NCBI GenBank assembly: GCA_041441465.1 | Contig: JASDSY010000012.1 | Coordinates: 1-64,000 of the forward strand | Length of the DNA: 64,000 nt | Origin: JASDSY01 sp041441465 | Lineage (GTDB): Bacteria; Muiribacteriota; UBA9980 | Direction of reading: 5' to 3' | Shown: positions 54,131-62,180 of the stretch, one piece after another | How the letters are laid out: every line of letters starts with the position of its first letter | How positions within the stretch are numbered: position 1 is the stretch's first letter | The notes under the pieces: model-generated | Told to the model about the DNA's origin: nothing | Databases searched by the model: none | The model's input: the letters and a program-made list of their open reading frames with translations, nothing else | Translations under genes and position numbers: made by a program

Positions 54131-54637
54131 ATGTTTTTTATTGATACCGCAAATTTAAAAATAGCGGTTCTCGATTATGAAAATTTTAAATTGCATGTTG
54201 AAAGAAACGGCGAGCTTCAGAGGAAGCTTGGAGTTACGGTGACATGTGAACAGCTCGAAGACTGGTTTAAAGAGATTATGGCCGGCCAGCTCGACATAAT
54301 GAAAAATGATATTGGTAATCAGTATTTTTATACGAATTGGCAGATAATTTTAAAATCAGAAAATAAGGTATGCGGCGGAATATGTTTTAAAGGCCCGCCT
54401 GATGCGGCTGGTAAAGTTGAAATAGGTTATGGCGTTGAAAATGAGTTCAGAAATCGCGGCATTGTTTCAGAAGCGATACGTGAAGCGGTTAAATGGGCAT
54501 TTTCTGAAAAAAATATAAACGTGATTTCGGCGGAAACTGATTTTGATAATATTGCTTCACAACGTGCTCTGGAAAAAAATGGCTTCGTGAAAATAAAGGA
54601 ATACGATAATCTTTTTTATTATGAAATATGCAGGTAG
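54131..54637 (+). CDS. GNAT-family N-acetyltransferase
   Basis: 168 aa. The acetyl-CoA motif A is EIGYGVENEFRNRGIVSEAI (about 97-116), followed by ETDFDNIASQRALEKNGFVK (motif B, about 136-155). It resembles RimJ/RimL-type enzymes that acetylate amino groups of small molecules or proteins. ATG 54131 follows GGAGG. It is a single gene, converging on the PLP enzyme gene with a shared terminator. The acceptor is unknown. Confidence 0.88.
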   Translation: MFFIDTANLKIAVLDYENFKLHVERNGELQRKLGVTVTCEQLEDWFKEIMAGQLDIMKNDIGNQYFYTNWQIILKSENKVCGGICFKGPPDAAGKVEIGYGVENEFRNRGIVSEAIREAVKWAFSEKNINVISAETDFDNIASQRALEKNGFVKIKEYDNLFYYEICR

Positions 54638-54926
54638 TTTATTACATCCTGTCTGCCGATAATTTTTGATCGAGGCCAGTTCATCTTCATACGGCTATGT
54701 CAATAAAAAATCTTGATAATGTTATGAAATAAAATGAAAAATATCGCAGGACATAAATTTTAATTTTTGGCTTAAAAGTATTTTTTTGTTTTAGGTTAAA
54801 AGTTTTTAATGACATCTCTTGAAAATTGAAAATTTTAATTAATAAAACTCTGATTGCAGACTGCCGGCTGAAATAGAAAGCGGCAGCCATGAAATTATAA
54901 CTGCCGCAATGTTTTTTTGAAAAAAA
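54638..54926. other. intergenic region between convergent genes
   Basis: 289 bp, AT-rich, holding the bidirectional terminator at 54878-54920. No gene seen. Confidence 0.45.
54878..54920. terminator. bidirectional terminator
   Basis: GCGGCAG (54880-54886) pairs with CTGCCGC (54901-54907). T-rich tails follow on both strands (TTTTTTT at 54912-54918 rightward, TTTCTATTT leftward). It closes the GNAT and PLP-enzyme transcripts. Confidence 0.78.
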
Positions 54927-56114
54927 CTAAATTTTGTCTAAAGCATGTTTGAGGTCGGCGATCAAATCTTCACAATCCTCGCAGCCGACTGAAAATCTTA
55001 TCATGCCGTCGGTAATTCCAGCGCTTTCACGGTCTTTTTTAGAAACGCCGGCGTGTGTCATCGAGGCAGGATGCTGTATCAAGCTTTCGATTCCGCCGAG
55101 CGACACCGCAAGAGCGGCGAGTTCAACGTTGTTCATAATGGTTTTTCCGGCTTCGATGCCGCCTTTTACTTCGAATGTGATCATCGAGCCGAAGCCGCTC
55201 ATCTGATTTTTGGCTGTTTCATACTGAGGATGGCTCTTAAGCCCGGGGTATGCGACTTTTGACACTTTCGGGTGCTTTTCTAAAAATTCCGCTATTTTTA
55301 TGGCGTTCTGCTGGCTTCTTTCGACGCGAAGCGGCATGGTTTTGATGCCGCGCAAAACAAGCCAGGCCTGTGTCGGATCTATCGTACCGCCCATATAATA
55401 ATGAACCGATTGTATCTGCTTATATAATTCTTTGTTTTTGGTCACTATCATTCCGGCCACGACGTCTGAATGGCCGTTCATCGATTTTGTCAGCGAATGG
55501 ACGACAATGTCGGCGCCAAGTTCGATAGGCCTTTGAAAATAAGGGCCCATAAAAGTATTGTCGACGACGAGTAATATATTATTTTTTCTGGCTATTTCAG
55601 CGCATTTTTTGAGATCTGTCACTGCGAGCGTCGGATTGGCCGGAGTTTCGATGTAAAGCATTTTTGTGTTCGGTTTTATGTTTTTTTCGATATTTTCAAT
55701 TTTAGTCGTATCGACATATGTATATTCGACGTTGAATCTTGAAAAATGTTTTTCAATTACAAGCCTTGACGGGCCGTACACCGAATCTGTCGAAAGTATA
55801 TGTGAGCCGGCTGAAAGGAAAGTCATATAAACAGTCGATATCGCCGACATTCCCGAAGACGTGGCAAGGCCGGCGAAACCGTTTTCGAGCGACGCTACTG
55901 ATTCTTCAAGTGCTTTTACCGTCGGATTGCCAAGGCGCGTGTATTTATATCCGGTAATTTCTCCGGCAAATTTACCGGCACCGTCTTCGGCTGAAGTGAA
56001 AGCGAAAGTCGACGTTTGATATATCGGTACTGTTACCGCGCCGTAAAGCGGGTCTATAGCCTGGCCGGCATGGATTGCTTTAGTGAATTTTCCCATATTT
56101 TTAATTTCGTGCAT
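54927..56114 (-). CDS. Cys/Met-metabolism PLP-dependent enzyme (cystathionine gamma-synthase/lyase family)
   Basis: 395-aa fold-type I PLP enzyme. The PLP lysine is in VVHSLTKSMNGHSDVVAG (about 205-210), the phosphate-binding segment is ATSSGMSA, and the end SVGCEDCEDLIADL is standard. The YTRxGNPT loop (YKYTRLGNPTVKALE) is present. Sequence alone does not separate cystathionine gamma-synthase, gamma-lyase and methionine gamma-lyase. It lies 30 bases behind an Mrp ATPase, sharing its transcript. Together with the homocysteine methyltransferase at 9.8 kb it fits methionine/cysteine interconversion. Confidence 0.92.
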   Translation of the reverse strand: MHEIKNMGKFTKAIHAGQAIDPLYGAVTVPIYQTSTFAFTSAEDGAGKFAGEITGYKYTRLGNPTVKALEESVASLENGFAGLATSSGMSAISTVYMTFLSAGSHILSTDSVYGPSRLVIEKHFSRFNVEYTYVDTTKIENIEKNIKPNTKMLYIETPANPTLAVTDLKKCAEIARKNNILLVVDNTFMGPYFQRPIELGADIVVHSLTKSMNGHSDVVAGMIVTKNKELYKQIQSVHYYMGGTIDPTQAWLVLRGIKTMPLRVERSQQNAIKIAEFLEKHPKVSKVAYPGLKSHPQYETAKNQMSGFGSMITFEVKGGIEAGKTIMNNVELAALAVSLGGIESLIQHPASMTHAGVSKKDRESAGITDGMIRFSVGCEDCEDLIADLKHALDKI

Positions 56115-56144
56115 TTAACTCATCCTTTTACTATTTTTTGGCAA

Positions 56145-56972
56145 TTACGCAGTTTGACTGCATGCCTGTTTTCCGGTAATGCTTTTTACGATTTTTGCCG
56201 TTATTTCTTTAAAAATTTCAGCGGATTTGGAGGCTTTTGTATTTTCCATGATAGAGCTTCCATTTTCGCATGATTCGCCTATCGCTGTGTCGATTGGCAA
56301 GGAGCCGAGAAGCGGCAGTTTGAATTCGTTCGTGAGTTTTTCAATTCCGCCTTTTTTAAATATTTCGATTTTTGATTTGCATTCAGGGCATTCGTAATAT
56401 GACATATTTTCGACTATGCCGAATATGTTTACGGACATCTGATTGAGAAAGTTAATTGCTTTTTTTACGTCAACGCAGGCTATTTCCTGAGGTGTTGATA
56501 CTATTACCGCTCCCGTTACTATTCCGATGGTCTGTATTATTGTAAGATGCTCGTCGCCGGTTCCGGGCGGGCAGTCGATTACAAGATAATCAAGTTCCGG
56601 CCATTTGAAAGAATCAAACATCTGGTTTATAAAATTGCTTTTCATCGGGCCGCGCCATATAACCGGCGTACTGTCGTTTTCAAGCAGAGACGCGATCGTG
56701 GCCGCGTAAAAATTCTCGTTGACGGCTATCGGGACCATAAATCCGTCAGGCGTCTGCATTAAGTTTTTATCTTCGATATTCAACATTTTTTCAAGTGACG
56801 GACCATGAATGTCTATATCCATCATTCCTACCCTGAAATTCATTTTTTCGAGCGATCTGGCAATATTAACGGCGACAGTGCTTTTGCCTACACCGCCCTT
56901 TCCGCTCATTACCAGTATTTTATTTTTGATAGATCTGAGCGTCATTCCCTTTTGACCTGTTGCGGTTTCCAT
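56145..56972 (-). CDS. mrp: Mrp/NBP35-type Fe-S cluster carrier ATPase
   Basis: 275-aa P-loop ATPase of the SIMIBI class. Deviant Walker A SGKGGVGKST (about 24-33), MDIDIHGPSLEKML, DCPPGTGDEHL and the cluster-binding CPEC pair (about 192-195) in YECPECKSKIEIF. Such proteins bind and transfer [4Fe-4S] clusters. The start ATG 56972 has GAAGGAA eight bases upstream; a 29-codon upward extension crosses the promoter region and is rejected. It leads the PLP-enzyme gene. A sigma54-like promoter lies about 70 bases upstream. Confidence 0.92.
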   Translation of the reverse strand: METATGQKGMTLRSIKNKILVMSGKGGVGKSTVAVNIARSLEKMNFRVGMMDIDIHGPSLEKMLNIEDKNLMQTPDGFMVPIAVNENFYAATIASLLENDSTPVIWRGPMKSNFINQMFDSFKWPELDYLVIDCPPGTGDEHLTIIQTIGIVTGAVIVSTPQEIACVDVKKAINFLNQMSVNIFGIVENMSYYECPECKSKIEIFKKGGIEKLTNEFKLPLLGSLPIDTAIGESCENGSSIMENTKASKSAEIFKEITAKIVKSITGKQACSQTA

Positions 56973-57042
56973 TGAAATTCCTTCTTTCATAAATGATATT
57001 ATAACTTTAATATTTTTTTGAACTGGCGTATCATAAAAATAA

Positions 57043-57059
57043 AGCATTATACGTGCCAA
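57043..57059 (-). promoter_or_regulatory. sigma54-like promoter upstream of mrp
   Basis: On the minus strand TTGGCACG-TATA-ATGCT matches the -24/-12 consensus TTGGCACG-N4-TTGCW except for one base, with GG and GC in the correct 12-base register. The predicted start point leaves about a 60-base leader to mrp. Confidence 0.45.
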
Positions 57060-57080
57060 GTTTTTAAAAAAATGGCACGT
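57051..57080. promoter_or_regulatory. inverted repeat ACGTGCCA-N14-TGGCACGT
   Basis: Perfect 8-bp arms (57051-57058 and 57073-57080) flank an A/T-run centre. One arm is the -24 element of the sigma54-like site. It may be an operator or a by-product hairpin. Confidence 0.45.
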
Positions 57081-57160
57081 AAATTCCAGTTAAAAATTCC
57101 CTTTTTTTAAGAACTTATTGGCGGGTTAAATAAAAAAATATCGTAAATTTAAAATTTTAA

Positions 57161-57196
57161 TTGCACTATTGCATTATATAATTGCAATTGCGCAAT
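57161..57196. promoter_or_regulatory. cluster of ATTGC/GCAAT inverted repeats
   Basis: ATTGCA-TTATATAAT-TGCAAT (57168-57188) is nearly symmetric and is abutted by the perfect palindrome ATTGCGCAAT (57187-57196). A further TTGCAC lies at 57161. This spacing looks like adjacent regulator half-sites. Confidence 0.4.
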
Positions 57197-57474
57197 CAAA
57201 AACTGAAGCCGTATTTTTATTTCAATGTTGTGTATATCGGTTTTTATTGCTGCGTGGAGTGAGTAAGGCCTCAAATAAAGATTATTCTTGCATAAAACAC
57301 ATTGAAATTATGATTATTTCCGAGTTGTTTTTTCACAAAAAAGCTTTTTATTAATGTTTTGGCATTCTTCATTAACTTTAAACAACGTAATTTTTTTATT
57401 CGAAAATTAAGGCAAGGTTATTGCTCTATAAAAAAAAGATACGGGTTATTAATCAGAAAGAAGGAATTAAAATT

Positions 57475-58026
57475 ATGAGTCTGGTACCGCAAAACGTATT
57501 TTTCACAAAAGGTGTTGGAAGGTCCAAAGAAAAACTTCAGTCATTTGAAATGGCGTTAAGAGACGCCGGAATTGCGTCGCTTAATCTTGTGAGAGTGTCG
57601 TCGATTTTGCCTCCTGGAGCAAAAATTATTTCACAAAAGCAGGGCTTGAAATTAGTTAAACCTGGTCAGATAACATTCGTAGTGCTCGCTGATATATCTA
57701 CGAACGAGCCAAACCGTTTGATAGCCGCTTCAATAGGTCTGGCACAGCCTGACGATAAAAAAAGGTACGGCTATCTTTCTGAGCATCACTGCTTCGGCGC
57801 GACTGAGAATTTTACCGGCGATTACGCAGAGGATCTCGCCGCTTCGATGCTCGCTTCAACTTATGGCTTTGAGATGGACAGCGATGTGAAATACGATGAA
57901 AAATCTGAGATATGGAAAATAAATAATATAAAGGTCAGGACAAGGAATATAACTCAGTCGGCAGTTGGCGATAAAAACGGCCTGTGGACAACGGTTGTGG
58001 CCGCGGCGGTATTATTGCTCGATTAA
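57475..58026 (+). CDS. pdaD: pyruvoyl-dependent arginine decarboxylase, copy 2
   Basis: 183-aa paralogue of the gene at 26.6 kb, about two thirds identical by eye. The self-processing Ser42-Ser43 pair is in NLVRVSSILPPG, with the full family PPG motif that copy 1 has lost. YLSEHHCFG and TRNITQSAVGDKNGLW are conserved. It should produce agmatine from arginine. ATG 57475 follows GAAGGAA; a longer upstream frame is rejected. A DUF5320 gene follows 33 bases later in the same transcript. No agmatine-using enzyme is adjacent. Confidence 0.92.
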   Translation: MSLVPQNVFFTKGVGRSKEKLQSFEMALRDAGIASLNLVRVSSILPPGAKIISQKQGLKLVKPGQITFVVLADISTNEPNRLIAASIGLAQPDDKKRYGYLSEHHCFGATENFTGDYAEDLAASMLASTYGFEMDSDVKYDEKSEIWKINNIKVRTRNITQSAVGDKNGLWTTVVAAAVLLLD

Positions 58027-58059
58027 CTGCTGTGATTTCACAAAAAAGGAGTTGGTTTT

Positions 58060-58356
58060 ATGCCAAATTTAGACGGTACAGGGCCTATGGGGCAGCAAAA
58101 TTGGGGATGCAGACGCGGGACAGGCAACGGCGCATTCAAACGTTCTGGCTGCGGGCGCCGTAATGGCAAAGGGATGTTTGTAAACATGCAAGGCGCGGGC
58201 AATCAACAAAATATTAACAGTTCACAAACAAAGGAAGCTGTTTTAGACAATTCGGCCATTGAAATAAATACATTAAAAGAAAAAGTGGCTAGACTTGAAA
58301 CAATGCTTAATGAAATGAAATCAGACACTGATCATGAAAATGTAGAAACCAATTAA
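58060..58356 (+). CDS. DUF5320-like small Gly-rich protein with coiled-coil tail
   Basis: 98 aa. The first 40 residues are Gly/Arg/Asn-rich with the pattern LDGTGPMGQQNWGCRRG and SGCGRRNGKGMF, as in DUF5320 proteins, with two cysteines. A helical, leucine-spaced tail (about 60-95, INTLKEKVARLETMLNEM) suggests a coiled coil. DUF5320 genes are often near Mrp/NifX-like Fe-S genes in anaerobes, and two Mrp genes flank this region, so an Fe-S-linked role is plausible but unproven. ATG 58060 follows AAAGGAG. Confidence 0.8.
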   Translation: MPNLDGTGPMGQQNWGCRRGTGNGAFKRSGCGRRNGKGMFVNMQGAGNQQNINSSQTKEAVLDNSAIEINTLKEKVARLETMLNEMKSDTDHENVETN

Positions 58357-58381
58357 CATTAAATATTCTACACCTTGAAAT

Positions 58382-58428
58382 AAATACTATCGGCCATAAC
58401 ATTAAATTGTTTTGAGCCGGTAGTATTT
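58382..58428 (+). terminator. hairpin after the DUF5320 gene
   Basis: AAATACTATCGGC (58382-58394) pairs over 13 positions with GCCGGTAGTATTT (58416-58428), one G-U pair, around a 21-base loop. The tail is only moderately T-rich. Confidence 0.6.
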
Positions 58429-58465
58429 GCAATATTTAAGTTATTAAAAACATCGGAACTTGATT

Positions 58466-58756
58466 TTGAGCAATAACAAATTATTAAAGAAAATTATTAT
58501 AATCATATATATCATTGGAGTATTGTTTGCAAATGCACATTGTCATAACAATGACTGTGATTTACACAATATAAAAGATTGCAATATATGCATTTTTAGC
58601 GATATGCTGCATTCTTTTTTGGTAATTTCTTTTTTTGGATTATCTGTATGTTTAATCGATCTTGGTAACTTTTTTATAAAAATATATTATTTGTTCAAAT
58701 TTTTAGTATATGAATTAATTAAAAATCGCGCGCCTCCAATATTAATTTATAAATAA
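58466..58756 (+). CDS. small His/Cys-rich membrane protein heading the metal-uptake operon
   Basis: About 96 aa. One hydrophobic helix (about 6-24), then a metal-ligand-like cluster ANAHCHNNDCDLHNIKDC (four His, three Cys in about 18 residues, plus another Cys), then two more hydrophobic stretches and a basic end. I do not recognise the family. The start is probably TTG 58466, with GGA eight bases upstream (TTG 58460 is the alternative). It is 30 bases before the outer-membrane protein gene. Binding or sensing of zinc or a similar metal at the membrane is inferred from the residues and neighbours. Confidence 0.6.
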   Translation: MSNNKLLKKIIIIIYIIGVLFANAHCHNNDCDLHNIKDCNICIFSDMLHSFLVISFFGLSVCLIDLGNFFIKIYYLFKFLVYELIKNRAPPILIYK

Positions 58757-58786
58757 ATTTAATAAATTGAATATTGGAGGATTTTT

Positions 58787-60175
58787 ATGTTAAATAAATG
58801 TATTTATTTTATCATAATGTTTTTATTTGGCATTATGCTTTTTAATAACAATATAGCAAATGCTTCATCTGGCAGCGATTCACAAAAAATTGAAATGCTT
58901 GAAAAGCAGATCATGGAATTAACGAAAACTGTAAACAAACTTTCAGGAGAGCTTGAAAAAATTAATAAAGCTGAAGATAAAAGCAAGAAAATCAGCGGTT
59001 ATTCATCAGAAGATAATGATGAATTAGAAACGTTGAAAAATAAAGCCCGTTCTGCAGCCTCATTCACAAGTAACAAAAGCAATTCTTCAGAAAACAAAGT
59101 AAAAGTTTTCAGAGGCGGCGAGCGTGCGCAGCAGGCCATAAATCCTGAAATTTCAGTCACTTTTGACAGCCTTTCCTCTTATAAATTAAATCAGCCTCAT
59201 AATTATAACGGATTTCGCAGCGGTGAAAATTTTAGAATGGCCGGAATACATATGCAGTCCGAAATGGATCCTTACTCATTCGGCAAACTTACATTTGCGG
59301 CCAAAGAAGACGGTTTTGAACTTGGCGAGGCTTACGCCATTTTTAGCAATATGATTCCGAATGCGACTTTAACGGCCGGCAAATTCCGTTCACAATTTGG
59401 CGTTGTAAACCGCTGGCACCTTCCCGCTCTTGATCAGACTTTATTTCCGCTTTCATTAACGACAATACTTGGTCCCGGCGGGCTCGCAGGAAAAGGTATT
59501 TCAATAGACTGGAACCTGAAAAAAACATGGTCGGATGCCAATCAAATTACTTTACAACTTCAGAGGGCGGATAATGCTTATTTGTTTTCAGGAGCAAATT
59601 CAGGGCATATCCCTTCAGCGCTGGTTCATATAAAAAATTATTATGATTTAAGCCGCGACAAATATTTTGAGCTTGGTTTGACCGCGATGATAGGCCCTAA
59701 CAGCAGGTTCGGATTACGAAACAATGCCGGCGATTCATTTGATGAAACAAAACATTATACAAAATTGGCCGGCCTCGACCTTACATATTTTTACGAGCCG
59801 GTTAATATGGCTAAATATAAAAACTATCTGTGGCGCGCCGAACTGTATCACGCCAATAAAGAAATGTTGAATTTAACTACGGGAAAAATCGATAACATAA
59901 ACACTTTTGGAGGTTATACTTATTTCCAGAGGAAAACATCCGAGCAGTGGGAGCACGGTTTGAAATTCGATTATACTCATCCGTTTCAGCCTGACAATAA
60001 ATCTCTGCGCACATATATGATATCGCCGTATGTAAATTTCTGGCAGAGTCCGTGGGTGCGGACGCGCTTTCAATATGACTATGTAAACAGCAACTTTGCG
60101 TCACAGCGTATCGAACATAAGGTTAATCTTCAATTAACATGGTCTTTCGGGCCGCACAAACACGAAAAATACTGA
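58787..60175 (+). CDS. predicted outer-membrane beta-barrel (porin-like) protein
   Basis: 462 aa. A signal peptide (about 5-27) is followed by a coiled-coil segment (KIEMLEKQIMELTKTVNKL, about 34-60), a low-complexity linker and a long beta-rich region (about 110-462) of alternating hydrophobic strands with many aromatic residues. The end (VNLQLTWSFGPH) contains a last strand but lies a few residues short of the terminus, with a His-Lys-His-Glu-Lys-Tyr tail. Coiled coil plus barrel resembles trimeric porins with a periplasmic stalk. ATG 58787 follows GGAGG. Followed after 15-18 bases by a ZnuA-like gene, it probably admits the metal or its chelate. Confidence 0.75.
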   Translation: MLNKCIYFIIMFLFGIMLFNNNIANASSGSDSQKIEMLEKQIMELTKTVNKLSGELEKINKAEDKSKKISGYSSEDNDELETLKNKARSAASFTSNKSNSSENKVKVFRGGERAQQAINPEISVTFDSLSSYKLNQPHNYNGFRSGENFRMAGIHMQSEMDPYSFGKLTFAAKEDGFELGEAYAIFSNMIPNATLTAGKFRSQFGVVNRWHLPALDQTLFPLSLTTILGPGGLAGKGISIDWNLKKTWSDANQITLQLQRADNAYLFSGANSGHIPSALVHIKNYYDLSRDKYFELGLTAMIGPNSRFGLRNNAGDSFDETKHYTKLAGLDLTYFYEPVNMAKYKNYLWRAELYHANKEMLNLTTGKIDNINTFGGYTYFQRKTSEQWEHGLKFDYTHPFQPDNKSLRTYMISPYVNFWQSPWVRTRFQYDYVNSNFASQRIEHKVNLQLTWSFGPHKHEKY

Positions 60176-60193
60176 TTTTATAAGGAGATTTTG

Positions 60194-61228
60194 ATGAAAC
60201 GAATAATATTATTGATAATTTTTGTTTTAACTATATTAATTCCGCTGAATGATATTTTGGCGGCTGAACAAATAAATGTAGTGACTACAATAACCGATTA
60301 CGCTTATTTCGCCAAAGAAATAGGAAAAGAAAAAGTAAATGTTTATTCCATTTGTCAGGGCGATGAAAACGCTCATTATGTAAGGCCAAAACCAAGTTTT
60401 ATAAAAATATGCCAGACCGCCGATCTTTTTATCGGAACCGGCCTTGATCTTGAACTGTGGGTGCCGGATCTTCTTGAAAAATCTGCCAATAAAAATATTC
60501 AAAGCGGCCAGAAAGGTTATGTGGCTGCTGCGGATGGCGCTAAAATGCTTGATATACCTGCGGTGTTAAGCCGCAGCGAAGGCGGACTTCATGTATACGG
60601 CAATCCGCATATTACGGTAGGGCCGTTAAATGCATTTAACATAATGGAGAACATATTGATCGGTTTAAAAAAAGTTTCGCCGGATAATGCCTCTTTTTTT
60701 GAGAAAAACTATAATAATTTAAAGGAAAAATTAATAGAAGCCCTTTACGGCAAGCAATTACCGGGTATAATCGAACCGCAGACGCTTATTGAATTGACTT
60801 ATAACGGCAAGCTGATTGATTTTTTAAACGAAAACAAACTTAAAGGCGTTCCGCTTATTGAAAAACTCGACGGATGGATGAAAAAAGCAATGCCGCTGCG
60901 CGGTAAAAAAATTGTGACGTATCATAAAAGCTGGATATATTTCACTTCAATTTTCGGCATAGAAGCCGTCGCCGAAGTTGAGCCGAAACCTGGTATTCCG
61001 CCGACACCCAAACACACCCTCGAAGTTATCGATATAATAAAAAAAGAAAACATAAAATTAATATTATCTGAAAATTTTTATGATATTCAAAAAGTTAATT
61101 TTATTGCAGAAAAAACTGGTATTAAAGCAGTAATAGTTCCGGTTTATGTGAACGGCGAACCGGGCGCCGACACTTACTTTAAATTAGTTGATATATGGCT
61201 CGACAGATTATTGCGGGCAGCTAATTAA
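60194..61228 (+). CDS. ZnuA/MntC-like periplasmic metal-binding protein
   Basis: 344-aa cluster A-I substrate-binding protein. Signal peptide at about 1-23 (IILLIIFVLTILIPLNDILA). Metal ligands expected in the family map to ENAHYVRPKPS (His about 61), GNPHITVGP (His), TYHKSWIYF (His) and an acidic residue near EVEP or SENFYD. The usual DPHxxEP and DPHxWLDP are altered (NAHYVRP, NPHITVGP). There is no His-rich loop. ATG 60194 is chosen, six bases after AAGGAG; a TTG three bases earlier is possible. Zinc or manganese is likely; which one is not clear. Confidence 0.88.
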   Translation: MKRIILLIIFVLTILIPLNDILAAEQINVVTTITDYAYFAKEIGKEKVNVYSICQGDENAHYVRPKPSFIKICQTADLFIGTGLDLELWVPDLLEKSANKNIQSGQKGYVAAADGAKMLDIPAVLSRSEGGLHVYGNPHITVGPLNAFNIMENILIGLKKVSPDNASFFEKNYNNLKEKLIEALYGKQLPGIIEPQTLIELTYNGKLIDFLNENKLKGVPLIEKLDGWMKKAMPLRGKKIVTYHKSWIYFTSIFGIEAVAEVEPKPGIPPTPKHTLEVIDIIKKENIKLILSENFYDIQKVNFIAEKTGIKAVIVPVYVNGEPGADTYFKLVDIWLDRLLRAAN

Positions 61229-61241
61229 TTTAACAGTATAT

Positions 61242-61277
61242 TTTTGCGCCGCGGCAGAAAAGATCTGCGGCGCAAAA
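61242..61277 (+). other. strong hairpin between the binding-protein and permease genes
   Basis: TTTTGCGCCGC (61242-61252) and GCGGCGCAAAA (61267-61277) form a perfect 11-bp stem with a further AGA/TCT pairing inside. No T-run follows, so it looks like an mRNA-stabilising or attenuating element that raises the binding protein over the permease. Confidence 0.65.
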
Positions 61278-61301
61278 TATAAAGAAATGAGATGTATAAA
61301 A

Positions 61302-62177
61302 ATGAATGAATTATTAATTTTAATGGCGGCGCCGTTTTTTGAATGTCTTGTCCTGGTAGGGATCCATTCTTATCTTGGACTTCATGTTATAAGGCGCGGA
61401 ATAATTTTTGTCGATCTTGCATTTGCTCAGATTGCCGCTCTCGGTTTGACCGTCGGGTTTCTTTTTAATATTATGCCTGATTCGATAACGGCCTACTGGA
61501 TATCGCTTATTTTTACGTTAATAGGCGCCGTTATATTTTCAATATTTCGTTTTACTGAATCGAAAATACCGCAGGAAGCCATAATCGGCCTGGTTTATGC
61601 CATTGCGGCAAGCACAATGATAATTGTTATCGACAGAGCCCCGCATGGCGCAGAACATATAAAGGAAATTTTAACGGGCGATCTCTTATTTGTAAAGTGG
61701 AATTTTGTTATAAGCGCCGCGATAGTATATTCTTTAATTGGAATGTTTCATTATATTTTCAGAAATAAATTTTTAAATATCACAGAAAATCATAATTTAA
61801 AACATTCTCCAGATTTTAATTTCAGATTGTGGGATTTTCTTTTTTATGCCTCGTTCGGTGTCATAATAACCCATTCGGTCCGTGTAGCGGGTGTACTTCT
61901 GGTATTTGTTTTTCTGGTCGCGCCGGCAATTTTTACGTCACTTTTCTGGACAGGCTGGCGCGAACAGCTTATTGCCGGCTGGATTACCGGTATAATTGTT
62001 TCAATCGGCGGTCTTGTAACATCATATTATCTTGATATGCCTTGCGGACCGTCAGTTATACTTTTTTACGGAATAACACTATTTGGGGCAATGCTTTTTT
62101 ATCAGGCAAAGTGCTATTTAAATAATCATAATAAACACAAATCAATTTACAATATAAAAACGGAAGGGGAAATGTAA
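61302..62177 (+). CDS. ZnuB-like metal ABC transporter permease
   Basis: 291-aa ABC-3 family permease with about eight or nine membrane helices. FECLVLVGIHSYLGLHVIRRGIIF-type beginning (about 10-32; the segment has the family GIxxxxLGxxVxxRxxxFxxxAxAQ pattern: IHSYLGLHVIRRG, then DLAFAQIAALGL) and VVRVAGVLLVF/LVAPA-type region near 205-220. The start ATG 61302 is chosen; an upstream start would run through the hairpin. No ABC ATPase gene lies before or after it in the window; the next gene is a NifU-Mrp fusion three bases on. The ATPase may lie beyond the right edge or elsewhere. Confidence 0.9.
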   Translation: MNELLILMAAPFFECLVLVGIHSYLGLHVIRRGIIFVDLAFAQIAALGLTVGFLFNIMPDSITAYWISLIFTLIGAVIFSIFRFTESKIPQEAIIGLVYAIAASTMIIVIDRAPHGAEHIKEILTGDLLFVKWNFVISAAIVYSLIGMFHYIFRNKFLNITENHNLKHSPDFNFRLWDFLFYASFGVIITHSVRVAGVLLVFVFLVAPAIFTSLFWTGWREQLIAGWITGIIVSIGGLVTSYYLDMPCGPSVILFYGITLFGAMLFYQAKCYLNNHNKHKSIYNIKTEGEM

Positions 62178-62180
62178 ATA

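Larger units (their letters stand above)
56973..57474. other. 502-bp divergent intergenic region
   Basis: Between the mrp operon (leftward) and the second arginine decarboxylase (rightward). It contains a sigma54-like site and inverted repeat at 57043-57080 and a cluster of ATTGC repeats at 57161-57196. The rest is AT-rich with no gene I can support. Confidence 0.5.

Noticed and set aside
57169..57354. 61-codon rightward frame between mrp and arginine decarboxylase copy 2
   Set aside because: No ribosome site, no recognisable domain, and it crosses the ATTGC repeat cluster; probably chance in AT-rich DNA.
61188..61301. 38-codon upstream extension of the ZnuB-like permease
   Set aside because: It would translate the end of the binding-protein gene and the intercistronic hairpin; ABC-3 permeases begin at the segment after ATG 61302.
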